DNA of 64,000 nucleotides from Fremontodendron californicum (taxonomy: Eukaryota; Streptophyta; Magnoliopsida; Malvales; Malvaceae): assembly GCA_030761205.1 (NCBI GenBank), contig JAULJL010000005.1, positions 11,061,501 through 11,125,500 of the forward strand. Direction: 5' to 3'. Below, piece by piece: positions 33,175 through 45,900 of the stretch. Numbering within the stretch: the first letter of the stretch is position 1; every line of letters begins with the position of its first letter. The notes below the pieces were generated by a model. It was not told the DNA's origin. It made no database searches and saw only the letters and a program-made list of their open reading frames with translations. The translations under genes were made by a program, and so were the position numbers.

Positions 33175-36100
33175 TGTAGACACCTAATTTTGTCCGGGCC
33201 ACTAAACAGGTATGTTTTCTTCCTATATTGATGTTTTCGAGTATAAAAAGACTGTTTTCATCCTGCAGGTGGTACTCCGAGACTTAGTTTAAGAGGGCGA
33301 GCACAAAAAGTCAAACTTGAAAAAAAAGTCAACCCCGAAAAAGTCAACCCCAGAAAGTCAACTACTGAAAAAGTCAACCCACTTTCAAAATCAAGATTTT
33401 AAGTTCAATTGAAAAATGGAGAAAGAATTTTGATAATCCGAGGTCTACATTGAAAGATATGGAGTTCGGAAGTTGGGATTTGGAGGTTCAGTAGAAAAGA
33501 AACCCTAATCCGAGAAATTTGGGGAAAAGTGCTTAAATGATCAAACTGGTCGAAATTGAAGGTTCCAAATGAAAGATAAGCACTGACTACGGGTAATGGA
33601 GAAGTCACTTGCAAGAAAAACCGAAAGAAAGGTCAATCCGGGAGAAAACCGAGAATTAGGGTTTTTAGTGGATTTCGGTGAAATCGGGAAGAATCACAGA
33701 AATGGCCCGACTTGGTAAGACCAAAGCCCCCAATGGATGAGGAATGATTAAAAAGGATGGCCCAAGGCTCAGATTGAAGAAAATCTGAAAATCGGACTTG
33801 TTTTGAGCAAAACCGGGTTTCGGAGGTTAAAGGGGCAAAATTGGAAAAATTTGGGAAAAATAGCAAATGGACTCCGAAAATTCTGAAAAATTTGTCAATC
33901 TCATTTTTAAATTGTTTGGAATAGATTGGCGAAAGAAAATCTTGATTCCGAGTTCGGTTGCAAAATGGCCAAATCCCGGGCTTCTTATGCAATAATTCAA
34001 AAAGATAAATCCCGGAAAAATAGCAAATGGGCTCCAAATCTTTTGAAATTTTGCAGATCTCATTTTTAAATTATTTGGAAGAGATTGGCGAAAGAAAATC
34101 TTGATTCCGAGTTCGTTTGCAAAATGGCTAAATCCCGAGCCTCCTATGCAGTAATTCAAGCCGATAAATCCCGAAAAAATACCAAATGAGCTCCAAAAAT
34201 TATGAAAACTTCCAGATCACACTTTTTAATTATTTTGAAGAGATTGGTGAATAAAAGATTTGGAGCTCGTTTAAAAAATGGTAAAAAGTAGGGGCATAAA
34301 AGGACATTTTGGGAAGAAAAAATCCAAATAAATAGCAAACGGACTCGGATAATTTTGAAAACTTCCAGAACTCAATATTTTATTATTTTTGAAGTATTAA
34401 AAAAAGAAAAATTGAATTTGGAGCCCGTTTGATATTTATTTTGCATCCGGGGGGCAAAATGGTCGTTTCACCCAAGCAACCGAAAAGGGCTTCTTTGGGC
34501 CTTTCAAAAATCAGAGCTGGGCTGGAAAAGAGAAGTGCTGGCCTGCCCAAGCCCAAAGGAAGGAGGAAGCTTAGGATTTTTTCAATCAAGTGATTAAAAA
34601 TCAAGAGTTAAGTTAGAGATTTTCATTTTTGAGCCTAAGTCCCAATCCCACACCCCTTTGTAATGTCAAGCCAAGGAGGTGCTCACCTTATAAATAAGGA
34701 GTCTTGGCCTTTGGTTGAGATCACCCACTACCCCTTGTGAGATAGTCTATACACTTGTATTAGGATTATCCGGGTGGTGAGTCATAGTGTTTTTGTTGAG
34801 AGGGTTTGTAGCTTTATCCGTTCAAAAGCTACTCTGAGGGTTTGTAGCTTAATCCGTTCAAAAGCTACTCTGAGGGTTTATAGCTTAATCCGTTCAAAAG
34901 CTACTTGTGAGAGGGTTTGTGGCTTAATCCGTTCAAAAGCTAGTCTGAGGGTTTATAGCTTAATCCGTTCAAAAGCTACTTGGTGAGTTTTCATTTTAAA
35001 ATAATGTTTCTTGTTCTTCCTTCATTTCCTTTCTTAAGTATATTTTTCTTACATTTTGTTTTTACAATAAACTCACCATGGCCAAATGGCCTACATTATT
35101 TATTTTAAGTTGTTGTTTTTTATTCATTTTACCATATTGTTTATGCTATTTTCTTTATTTTTGATGTTTTAAATATTATGTTATTTCATGTTCTTAAGTT
35201 ATATTTAATTTGGTTGCTTTGTTTGTTGCCATTTATGTCTTAGATATCATGTTTTTGCATTTTTAATTTTCTGTTTTCATGTTGTTTAAATTTGAGCATG
35301 TTTTAGAGTTAGCATATTAAGTGTTTGTGAAAATGCTTGTGTGATTCTTTGCATGATTCTTGTTTTATATCTTAGTGAGCATGTTTTAGATTTGGTATAT
35401 TAGGTGTTTGTGAAAATGCTTGTGTGATTTTTGTGTTATGACTTAGTTTTTCATGCTAGCATACCAAGTGTTTGTGAAAATGCCATGCTTGTTGAAGCTT
35501 GGGGCCATTTGGCTACTCCATGTGTTTTGCATTGTGTGTTGTATTTTTGTCATGCTAGTTGTTAGGTTTTTGCATTTGCATGATATTTGGTTGGATTTTT
35601 GAATTAAGCATGCCTTGTGTTTGTGAAAATGCCATGCATGTCTTAGGTCTAGGTTACATTAAATGCCATGCAAGTTCATGTTAGGTCTAGGCCATATTAT
35701 TTATGTCATGCATTTTCCTTACATTTAGGTTTAGATCCATGCATTTCATGCATTATGTTTGCTGCATTGTTTCATGCATTTCATGTTCATGCCACTTGAA
35801 TAATGACTTGAGCCAATTAATGGTTCAAGATCATGCTCTCTTGAGCACACTTGTGGAAAATTAAGTTTGTCAAATTGATTATTCTACCTTTGTGATTTTT
35901 TTACTTAGCCAATTTTTATCTAACCTTCAAAAAGTCCTAGCTACTGCTTTGCAAGTCATTTTATGAGTTTCAAATATTTTTACTTTGGTTTTTAAATGAT
36001 TTTATCAAAAGCAAAAAATGTGTTGGCAAAGCATTTTTTTTCCACCCAAAACTCGTACATCTCCGATTTTTCTGGGAATTCATCTTTGATCAGAAAATTA

Positions 36101-37641
36101 AGTCGATTTTTTCCCGTGTATTTTTACATGTCCTGAGTCTCCAATAATTTTTTCAGAATTTTTGGAATTTTTAAAAATAGGGTAAAAAATCGTGGATTAA
36201 AACTGGACAGTGGAGTCAGAATTGATTTTAAAGAAAAACAAAGCAGTTTTTTCTCCTCCAAAAACTCGTACATCTCTGGTTTTTCTGGGAATTCATCTTT
36301 GATCAGAAAATTAAGTCGATTTTTTTCCGTGTATTTTTATATGTCCTGAGTCTCCAATAATTTTTTCAGAATTTTTGGAATTTTTAAAAAGAGGGTAAAA
36401 AATCGTGGATTAAAACTGGACAATGGAGTCTGAATTGAATTTAAAGAAAAACCAATTTTCTGTTTTGGTTAATCTACTTAGAGTGGGCTGATTAGGAGGG
36501 TTAGCTACTGACTTAGGATGATTTCTAAGCCTTTTAAACTCTAAAAATGGTTTTTCAAGTCCCGGGCTAAGGGTAGTCAAGTCCGGATTTTTTAAACTTA
36601 GGAAATTATAGCCATTTAAAAATTTTTAGCCCAGTTTTTATTGTTAATTCAAGCTTTTCAAAATTGCTTTCAAACAATCATAAAGTATTTTGGTTTTAGA
36701 ATATTTAATTTGACATATTTTCCTAAGGTAACCGGATATCTTTTTAGATATAAGGATTTCCTTAATTAAAGGAAAAAATACATTTCATGCATTGCATTTT
36801 TATATTCATGCATTTTATATAATATGTGATTCTTGCCATAATAATTTCTATGTGTCATGACATTTAGGTTGCATTATATTATTTAGATTTTGCTATGTCA
36901 TTTTATTTATGTCATGCCTATACATATTCATTTCTTTTAAATGTTTTCAAAAAAGATAATGGTTTTCAATAAAAATAAAGATATTCCCGAGTTAAAATAA
37001 TTCATGAGTTCTCTACCGGGTTTGCTGGAGGGAATATCATCAATTATTATTAATAAAGAAATATCTTTCTTTCAAAAAAAAAGAGAATGATTCGGAAAGT
37101 TTTCCAAAACTAATAAAAATTTCTATATTTTGCCACGTTTGTTGGGGAATATAGGAAAATTTTGAATTTATAAATTCCGGATCATTTTCAATAAAAAATG
37201 GAATTATTTTTCTTTAAATTGGGAATTAATTTGAAATACTAAATTTAAAACCAACTTTTACCAAGACTTGAGATAACACACGATTAATAAGGTACCGATT
37301 TATACGGGCGTTGTGGGGGTGCTAATCCTTCCCCACACGTAACCGACTCCCGAACCCGCTTCTTTGATTTCTCTGGTTTAAAACGCAGACTTGAAATTGG
37401 TTTTTAAAATGTTTTAATTAATTTTTAAAATATTTTATAAAACCGGTTTTAATAGGTGGCCGATCACACCTAGCTAAAAAAGATTGGTGGCGACTCCATG
37501 TCTTTTTTTAAGGTCATTTCAAAACCTTCATTTTTTAGAGGAATTAAGTCGACTTTTTCTCGATTTTTTTTAATGTCACGCCTAACGAATAATAAAGTCT
37601 TGCGATGAGACTCGTCGTTATTTTTTTTTTAGGTTGCGACA
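33175..37641 (+). mobile_element. 3' LTR (4467 bp) of plus-strand giant retrotransposon
   Basis: Pairs with 20279-24747; same TG...CA ends, TATA box at 34689-34697, 36-bp repeats at 34797-34984 and internal 190-bp duplication near 36050-36450. It ends at GCGACA followed by the right-hand TSD. Confidence 0.95.
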
Positions 37642-37646
37642 GAGGT
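37642..37646 (+). repeat. Target-site duplication (right), GAGGT
   Basis: Matches 20274-20278; copia-1 sequence resumes immediately after. Confidence 0.95.
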
Positions 37647-38371
37647 AAACTATCCTTGACACTCTTTGAATTGCTTAATGTTTCAAGGTGGTAGAGTCCG
37701 TCCCTCTCCTTAGCAAGTCCAATCTTCTTCCCCATGTTCTGGTCCTGAAATATACAGTGAGTTGAATAAAACATTACATTACAGTTCATATCATGAGTAA
37801 GCTTTTGTATAGACAATAAATTAGTGGATAACTTAGGAACATGAAGAACATTTTTTAGGACAAACAATGGATTAATTTGCATATCTCCTAAGCCTGCCAT
37901 TGTGGTGAGTGAACCATCTGCAAGTGAAATTTTCCTATTGCTTGGACACGGAGAGTAAGTACTAAACTTTGAAGAAGAATGGTCTATATGATCAGTAGCT
38001 CTTGAATCAATGATCCAGGAGTCTATGATGGATTTATCTGAGACATTTAGGCCACAAGAAAGAACAGACTTACCTGAGAGTGCCAAGGAACATGCAGCAT
38101 TGGCTTTGGGCTTTTCCAACGCCCCTAACAAGCCTCTAAGTTTCTCAATCTCCTCCCTATTGAATCCTCCTTGTTTTGGAATTGTTTCTGAGCATGTAGT
38201 CATGTGTGCTTGGCCTTGACTTCTCTGCTGTCCTCCTTGGTATCCACATTCTCTCCTCGCAGTAGTAGGCTTGCCATTCAATTTCCAACACTTCTCTCTA
38301 GTATGCCTTGATTTTTTACAATAGGTATACCAAAGGGTTTCCTTGTTGTCCCGTCCCGAAGATCTTGACAA
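37642..38371 (-). pseudogene. copia-1 zinc knuckle / protease / pre-integrase fragment
   Basis: The minus strand encodes a knuckle region (YTYCKKSRHTREKC, which lacks the first Cys), then the aspartic protease site WIIDSRATDHI, where Gly of the D-S-G motif is Arg. The downstream pre-integrase part follows (FVLKNVLHVPKLSTNLLSIQ, GLAKERDGLYHLE). It is cut at 37646 by the plus giant element; the continuation is at 20273 and below. The lost Cys and the changed protease site suggest that copia-1 was already inactive. Confidence 0.9.
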
Positions 38372-38394
38372 TTTGCCTTTCCACTTTCTTGTAT

Positions 38395-39107
38395 CGGTGG
38401 CTATTCTGCCTTTGTCACCATAGTTGATCCTTCTGAGACTTGGTTTTCAAGCATAACCCCCCTGCGGCTCTCCTCAGCCCGAATCAGTGAGATGGTTTCA
38501 TTGAGGGATGGTACCTCTTCCTTGCCGAGAATCTGAACTCTAACCTGATCAAACTCATCATCGAGTCTTGCGAGAAAATTGTAGACTCGATCTTTCTCAA
38601 TAAAGCTCTTCAAGATTGCAGCATCTTCAGGGCATCTAGTCTTAATGCACCGATAATGATCAAGTTCCTCCCATAGGTTCTGTAGTAAGTTTGCATATTC
38701 TGTAACAGATTTATTACCTTGTTTCATTGCACTTGTCTTGACTTTAATCTCATACACTTGCGCTGCATCACGAGCATTTGAATATATCTGTCGAACAGCA
38801 TCCCAAACCTTTTTAGCTATAGATAAAAACATGCATGTGTCGTTGTTTCAGGGTTCATTGAGTTCCATAACCATGACATGATCATGGAATCTGCTTCGTC
38901 CCACACATCAAACTTTGGATCGTCCTTCCCTGGACCAGTCCCTAGAAGATGGCTAAGCTTCCCTTTTCCCTTCAAATAGGTTTGAACGAATTGAGATCAC
39001 TTCAAAAAATTCTTTCCATTCAATCTATATGCCGCCTGAATATTCTGCAGGTCACCAGATGTTTGATGCGATCTAACTTCCTCAGAAGATACTTTGGTTT
39101 CAGACAT
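38395..39107 (-). pseudogene. copia-1 gag
   Basis: Likely start ATG at 39107 (MSETKVSSEEV...). An in-frame TGA replaces Trp in the LNGKNFLKW-type motif, and a one-base frameshift lies near 38840. The main frame (38401-38832) has the UBN2/gag helices AKKVWDAVRQIYSNARDAAQ, YANLLQNLWEELDHYRC and FLARLDDEFDQVRVQILG. It is joined in order to the knuckle/protease fragment at 38371. Confidence 0.88.
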
Positions 39108-39211
39108 ATTAGATTGGGTTTAAGAGAACAAACAAAGAGACCTAAACTCAAGGAAAAGGAAAAAAAATTGGCGATGAAGGCCAGAGGTAAAATTCTCAGA
39201 GTAAGCCTAAA

Positions 39212-39480
39212 GCTCTGATACTATGTGAAAAGTGGTAAACTCTTTTCTTGATGATTTCAACTGTTACAAATCTTAGCTATATATACATAGACTGTATAGA
39301 GAAGAAAAAAGAAAAAAACTAAATCAAATCCCAAGATTCTAGGTATACAATATTTACATAATTACTAAATCTATCATTCCTATAATTATAGGTCAGAATC
39401 AGTCTTATAATTATGGACAGAAGTCAATCCTAAAATTAAGGACGTAGATCTTGTATTTTCCAAAAGGCCTCATTCTTTCC
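39212..39480 (-). mobile_element. copia-1 primer-binding site and 5' LTR
   Basis: TAGTATCAGAGC on the minus strand (39212-39223) is a one-base variant of the initiator-tRNA-Met site TGGTATCAGAGC. The LTR edge (...TTCACA on minus) is at 39224. A TATA-like TATATATAGC lies near 39278-39288. The outer LTR edge is not obvious; 39480 is an estimate, and I found no TSD. Confidence 0.7.
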
Positions 39481-40365
39481 CTGTTTTTTCTACCAAAAAA
39501 GGAGAAAGAGAATAGAGTTTCATATTAGCATGTGTGTGTGTGTAATACCTTTAATGAGGTCAGAATAAAAGGTCACAAAGCACTAATCAACTAAGAACAA
39601 GAAGAAGAAAGTAAGAGAGGGGAGGAAAAGTCTCATTTCCGACAATGTAGAGCAGCAGAACAAACTGTTCTAGGATATTTCAAATTATTGAAAGCAAAAT
39701 TAAAGGAAAATGATTAAGAACAAACAACTTACGTAATCTGAGCTAAAAAGAACCACCAAAATGAAATTAAGTTTCCCAAGCACTGACAAATTAGTCAATT
39801 TCTGGGACTCAGACAGAAGCAAATATATCAAGGTGGTTGAGGGCCTGGTAGGTGCTAGTTAGATTGCAACATTTATACACACTGTTTAGGATAAAAAAAT
39901 GGTCATTCTCTTAGGAGTTAGGTATCAGATAATGGACTCAAACAAAAAGCCAACCAATGTTTGACTAAATTTTACACTGTTCATTAGGATATAAAATTTG
40001 TATTATTAAGAAACAGTAGGAAAAAGATAAGAAAATATACAACACAGGAAAATTACATATTAAAAGAATATGTAGAGATATTTAACTCCATGAAATAACT
40101 CCACTATACACAACTGCCGTAAAAGTTTCCATATAATTCAGAAATAATTCCCCGAGAAACTACTTAACTTTTAAATTTAACAACTTAGGGAAAATAGAAG
40201 GAAAAACAAAAAAAAACAAAAGCAAAAAGACTTGAAATTGGTCATTCGACAGCATGTCTCTCAATCATCACTCCAACAAGTAATTGTCACAAATGAATGA
40301 AACGTTGCACTATAAGATCAAGTCAAGCAAATTTATCATCCTAAGGGATATATAAATAAAATGAC
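39481..40365. other. Probable UGT80 intron sequence
   Basis: AT-rich DNA with a short TG run near 39531-39541 and no protein similarity. It directly follows the splice donor of the last UGT80 exon seen, so it is read as intron into which copia-1 inserted (inference). Confidence 0.5.
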
Positions 40366-42238
40366 CTTTTGGTTTGGGGACAAGGTGAGGGCTCCATATA
40401 TACCCACAAAGCACATCTGGAGGAGAGCTATAGGATCCTCTCAAATATGTGACAGGTCTCAGCTTCATCTTTTTCTTCCTGAACTTATTTATCATGTCCC
40501 GTATTCCAAGCCATATTAGGGCATCAACTATATGATATGAAAGCTGCAATAGAGATTACCAATATATGAGTTGACCCAAATATAAATAAAACCCCACAAT
40601 GAAGAAGTGAAAAGCAGACTCACTCTATAACCAACTTGTTGTTTAACACGGGACAAAGGATGGGGAAATTCACTAGTAGGCCTGATAGAAAGGTGACAAA
40701 TGTCATTGACTCAGTTAATCATTCTCAATATCTACACACGCATACAGAAATATACATCAGTCCAGGGAATGATTGAATTGTCACAAAAAGACAACACTAA
40801 AGTTGATTATCTTCATAAAAGATGAGTGATGCCAGAATCAATGGTGCACGCACAATTCAAAACCTGTTTATTTAGAAAGACTTCTAACATCAAAATAATC
40901 ACAACCAACCGAGACTTACGTCCATGGCATAGTGAAGAATATATGAAGTGGTATTTTTAGCGCCTCTGCAACATGTGTATGTCCTGAACAAGTATTTTTC
41001 CATTAGAAGCATGAGAGAGAGAGAGAGGTAGAAGTCCATAAGTTTCATTCATCAGAATACCAGAATGATTTAAATAGAGAATCTTGAATATGTAGAACAA
41101 AAAAATGGTTAGCTGATGTTTCTTTAGATTAAATATTGCAATAATGTTAACCATGCAAGATGGTTAAAGAGATATCAAAAAGACCCTTACTACTCAAAAT
41201 GCTCAATTGTCATTGGACAAAAACATACTGCTTAAAAATAAAAAAGATGTAATAAGACCTCACCATATGCCGGAGGATTGGCAATTATTGCATCTACATC
41301 AAATTTGACATTACTATCAGGATCATTGGCCTGGCATGCAGGAAGCAGAGAGAATATTATATCCTTTATTTGTTGCCTCTGAACAGGAATTTCTGAAGGA
41401 ACTGACGGCAAGAATCCTTTATTCTTGACCATATCTGCAGAAAACTCAATGATCAATACAAATAAATTTCACATTGTAACAATGAAACTCCTATGTCATA
41501 TGATGTCTGATTAATTAGACACAGAACAATGTCTTCAACAACATCATTGTAGTGCTTTAGAGTAATATTAAATTACTAGATGAATGAAAGCACGTAGGTC
41601 TAAATCCACCAAAAACATGGGTACATGACACCTTTGCAAAATGACAGAACCTGGATAAAAAAAAGGCTACGTGTAGCCTCAAATGAAACATGAAAAATAC
41701 ATAAGAGAACATGAAAGGAGGCCTTCCCCAGTTTTAATTTCCATTTATTCTTTTGGTATTTGAGGCTGTTAGGGATTGAACCATGGTTACTGGAACTAAG
41801 AGTCCAGCACTCTACCAATATAACACATGGCTGTTGGCCATTATCTCTCACAAAGGGCTTTCAATTGGTCATAAAATCTTCCAAATGCCCTTCAAAAATG
41901 TACTTTATTAGAGTTTGTTCTTTTAGGTATAATTGTTGAGAAAGTGTGTGATTCTACAAATAAACAAAATCAGTAAACAAAAATGAGTCTAGCTCAAACA
42001 GCCCCTTCATTGCCCATATATAAAAAAAAGGCAAATACATGAAAGAATTATTAGATAAAGATCCTTACCCTAAAAAACAAGTAGGGAAGTTTAAATATAT
42101 TATAAAGATAAGATCTAGGCACTTACAGCCAGCAAGAACTTTTGGATCTCCCCCTAAAGGAAAGAACTCTAACCCGGCATTCAAAACGAAATCTTTAAAA
42201 TTTGAGTGAGTTGCCAATCTAACCCTATGGCCATCTGC
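40366..42238 (-). pseudogene. UGT80-type sterol 3-beta-glucosyltransferase, partial gene (5 exons)
   Basis: Sterol glucosyltransferases move glucose from UDP-glucose to membrane sterols. Five minus-strand exons have GT/AG borders and matching phases: 42127-42238 (DGHRVRLATHSNFKDF, LEFFPLGGDPKVLAG), 41264-41434 (MVKNKGFLPS, DVDAIIANPPAYG), 40920-40983 (HTHVAEALK, FFTMPWT), 40624-40681 (SEFPHPLSRVKQQVGYR) and 40366-40543 (IVDALIWLGIRDMINKF, GYIWSPHLVPKPK). Phase joins give Y at 42127/41434 and G at 41264/40983. No internal stop was seen. The upstream glycine-rich VGTRGDVQPF exon and the downstream UDP-sugar-binding exons are absent, so the gene is either split by copia-1 and copia-2 in introns or a remnant. 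Confidence 0.85.
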
Positions 42239-42995
42239 CTGCAAGCAAAATTTGACCTCCATCAACTTAAAATATTTGAAGCTATGCTTGAAAGAAAATC
42301 TAGTCAAAGAAGTGGATAATATACATTAAACAACTTTAAACCACTACACAACCATCATAATCATTATATACGAATCCAAATCTACAGCAACAATTTCTTA
42401 GGACCATGCATGCTAAAAGATTTTTCCATAAAAATAGATAAACTGACATCAACACAACTAGACCATTAACTGTTTTTGGCATATTCTCTATTTACCAACA
42501 TCAGTTCTCTAAATCTTGATGAAACCATGGAAGAACAAATTTGATTGCCCTTTTCTTTATAACGTCAATGTTAGCAATTCAGGTTTCCATTGTATTAACT
42601 TGATGTCATGTCTAAGGGAAATAAAGCAACCATGAATTATGAAATTGAAGTCATTATGTTTTAAATTTGAATTAGAACATAGAGATGTTTTTCTAATTTA
42701 GTCAACTTAGTGTTTCTAGTGGCATCTTTTTTTCCCTAAGGCTGTTTTCTACATTTTTCCATCTTCCTCACCACACTCTCTCTGTCCACACGCTGTCTTG
42801 GTTAAAAAAAAATTGTTCAGTTGCCTTTATCACAATGCTGCTGTCTACCTTAACATTCCAAGCCAAAATAACAGCCATCCCTTCTTACGGTGCTTACTAA
42901 CCAAACCTTAAATCTTATTGCTTTTGTTTCAGAATTCCACCAACCAATCTTCTCATTTCTATCTATGCTTTCATCCTCAATCTTAGCTCATTTAC
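42239..42995. other. AT-rich sequence between UGT80 exon and copia-2
   Basis: I searched it for the expected preceding UGT80 exon (G-D-V-Q-P type) and saw none. No other gene is visible; probably intron. Confidence 0.5.
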
Positions 42996-43220
42996 TATTA
43001 AAGAGTTGACCGGATACTAGCTAAATTATAGGAGAAACCGTTGAGCATTTCCTAGCTGTAAATATTGATATAATTCTTGTAAATATAGATTGACAGTTGT
43101 AGATTTCCTTTCCTTATTTATTTTTCTATATAGTCTATAATAGGATAGATTTAATAGACTTTGTGTGTGACAATACAAGGCAGTAGCATTGAGATCCAAT
43201 TGTCTTTCTCTGTTTTAGCA
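42996..43220 (+). mobile_element. copia-2 5' LTR (225 bp)
   Basis: Matches the 3' LTR at 47596-47821 through GGATACTAGCTAAATTATAG, CTTTGTGTGTG and ATTGTCTTTCTCTGTTTTAG. The first bases are TATTAAAGAG where the 3' LTR has TGTTGAAGAG. It ends TTTTAGCA just before the primer-binding site. The visible divergence indicates an old insertion. No TSD was found. Confidence 0.88.
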
Positions 43221-43232
43221 TGGTATCAGAGC
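43221..43232 (+). other. copia-2 primer-binding site
   Basis: TGGTATCAGAGC, complementary to initiator tRNA-Met, directly after the 5' LTR. Confidence 0.9.
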
Positions 43233-43422
43233 TAGGTTATTTCTCTTCTTAAAAAACTGACCTATTTTACTACCATAGCTGCCACCTATATTTTTCTGCC
43301 CTAGCCGTCCTACTTTGAAACACTAAAAGAACCTTATTTTTTCTTCCACACTACTTCAGCCCATGTTTTTCCCTTATTTTGATCAAAAAAGAGAATCAAA
43401 TTCAGTTACTACCAAGTTTGAC

Positions 43423-44350
43423 ATGTCGAAGACCTCCACCAATTCTACCCCTACTCCTACTATTGTTTCAAAAAACAATAACACACTAAATCCTGATTCA
43501 TATTATGTCAAGATCGCCAATATTAGGCTGAATGGTGACAATTTTCATCGCAAGTCCCAATTTGTTCGTATGTACATCCGAAGTAGAGGAAAAATCAGAT
43601 ATTTAACTGGGGACAAAAAGACTGCAGCAACGACAGATTCTATGTTTGCAACTTGGGATGTCGAAAATTCTATGGTCATGGCTTGGCTTGTTAATTCCAT
43701 GGATGACGACATTAGCTCTAATTATATGTGCTACCCGACAACAAAAGATCTCTGGATAATTCTGTAGCCAATCTCAGATTTATGAGCTACAACTCAAACT
43801 TGGTGAGGTTCGGCAAGGAGGATACATTGTCACCAAGTATTTTAATGTCCTAAGAGGTCTATGGCAGGACCTAGACATGTACAATGATTATGAATGGAAT
43901 TCCCCTCATGACTGCAACATTACAAGAAGTTGGTGGACAATAATCGGATTTTCAAGTTTCTTGTTGGCCTAAACATTGAATTTGATGAGGTTAGAGGAAG
44001 GATCATTGGCTGACAGCCCCTTCCTTCAATTAGAGAAGTTTTTTTGCGGTAAGAAGGGAAGAGAGCCAGAGGAGAGTTATGCTAGGACAGAAAATTGATG
44101 GAAGTTCTATGAAAACCTTTGCTCTTGCAACTTCTAATGCAAACAGGTCATATATCAACTAGAGGGATCAGATGAAAGATGAAAAACCTCGAGTTTGGCG
44201 TGACGATTGTAACAAAGCTCGCCACACTCGGGAGACCTGCTAGAACATACATGTAAAATCCACGAACTGGAAAGGCAGTAAACTTGGTAATAGATTCAAC
44301 CGTTCAACTCCTTCTGCCAATGAAGCTGAGAGTAGTTCCTTCAGCAAAGA
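43423..44350 (+). pseudogene. copia-2 gag
   Basis: Starts at an ATG at 43423 (MSKTSTNSTPTPTIVSKN) and includes YYVKIANIRLNGDNFHRKSQ, MFATWDVENSMVMAWLVNSM and YPTTKDLWI. After a frameshift near 43765 come further gag helices (YELQLKLGEVRQG) and a degraded knuckle region near 44200. Stops and frameshifts make it nonfunctional. Confidence 0.85.
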
Positions 44351-44354
44351 GCAG

Positions 44355-45900
44355 ATGGATCACCTCCTAAAATTACTAAAGTCTAATCTGTCATCGGGTA
44401 TCCCTAGTAGTTCTCTGGCACAAACAGGTAGCACACATTTTGCTCTTTCTAGTTGCTTCACCTCTGCACCGTGGATTATTGATTCAGGTGCATCTAACCA
44501 TATGATCAGTTTTTCCCATTTATTCATATCTTATTCACCGTGTTTTGGGAATCAAAAGGTTAGAATTGCAAGTGAAAGTTTTTCACCTATTGCAGGAAAA
44601 GGTGTAGTTAAAAGATCCGAAAAAATAGATTCAAAATCTATTCTTCATGTTCCCAATCTCTCTAGCAATTTTTTGTCTCTAATCAAACTTTCTAAAGACT
44701 CTAACTGCATTGTTACATTTTTTTTATTCCCACTGGGAGTTTCAGGACCGGAGCTTTGGAACGATGATTGCCAATGCTAGAATAATTGATGGTCTCTACT
44801 ATTTTGGTGACAACTCCTTCAATAATAAAAGGGCTCACGGCTTGAGTAGTAGTATTAGTTCAATTTCTGCTCGTGAACAAATAAAGCTTTCACATCTTAG
44901 ATTAGGACATCCTAGTTTACCTTATCTAAGACATTTATTTCCTGCATTGTTTAAAATTTTGGATTTTCTAATTTTCAATGTGAAAGTTGTAATTTATCTA
45001 AGAGCCATCGAATTTCATATGTTTCAAAATCATATCGTGCATCAAAACCCTTTTATTTGATTCATAGTGATGTTTGGAGTCCATCTAAAATTACTACTTT
45101 ATTAGGAAAAAGATGGTTTACAACTTTCATATATGACCATACTCGTTTATGTTGGATTTATACAACATGATTGAAAACCAATTTCAAACAAAAATCAGTC
45201 TTTTTTCGCTCTGGTAATGGTATTGAATACTTTAACCAGTGTTTAGGAAACTTTTTCAGCATCAATCCACATGTCGTGATACACCCCAACAAAACGATAT
45301 TTTTGCAAGAAAAAACCATCATTGACTTGAAGTAGGTTGGGCTATAATGTTTTTTATGCATATTCCAAAATTTTTATAGGGATAGCCATTTTAACAGCTT
45401 CTTATTTAATAAACAGAATGCTTACTCATGCACTGAATTATATGACACCTTTAAACTATCTAAAGAGTTTTTTTCCTGAAGCAAGTATCGTCTCAAATTT
45501 ACCACTAAAAGTGGTTGGTTGTACTGTGTTTGTTCACATACCTAGTCACTTTCGATCTAAACTTGATCCTCGTGCTGAAAAATTGTTTTTATAGGGTATA
45601 CCCCAAATCAAAGAGGTACAAATGTTATAATCCAAAAACAAGAAAGGTTCATTTTAGTATGGATGTTTCTTTTTTTGAAAATCAACCCTACTTTAGCCAA
45701 AATCATCTTCAGGGTAAGAGCAAGACAAATGAAACAGTTTTAAATGAAGATAATTTTTGGAAAACTTCAGTACCTTCACCAAAACCATTTTCTCCGAATT
45801 TGAGCATTCAAGAAATAGATGTTATAAATAATGACAATCAGGAACTTATCTACCATTGCCAAGTATAAGTGTACCACAAACAGAGGGAGAAATACTACAA
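44355..45900 (+). pseudogene. copia-2 protease and integrase fragments
   Basis: Fragments in order: protease WIIDSGASNHMI with the D-S-G triad intact (44476 onward), VPNLSSNFLSLIKLS, the pre-integrase LSHLRLGHPSLPYLR (near 44890), degraded integrase core (45000-45330), then the integrase C-terminus LINRMLTHALNYMTPLNYL, VGCTVFVHIPSHFRSKLDPR and YKCYNPKTRKVHFSMDVSFF. At least four frame changes and stops occur. Confidence 0.88.

Noticed and set aside
39531..39541. TG run as a regulatory repeat
   Set aside because: Only about five units; a common short microsatellite with no special context.
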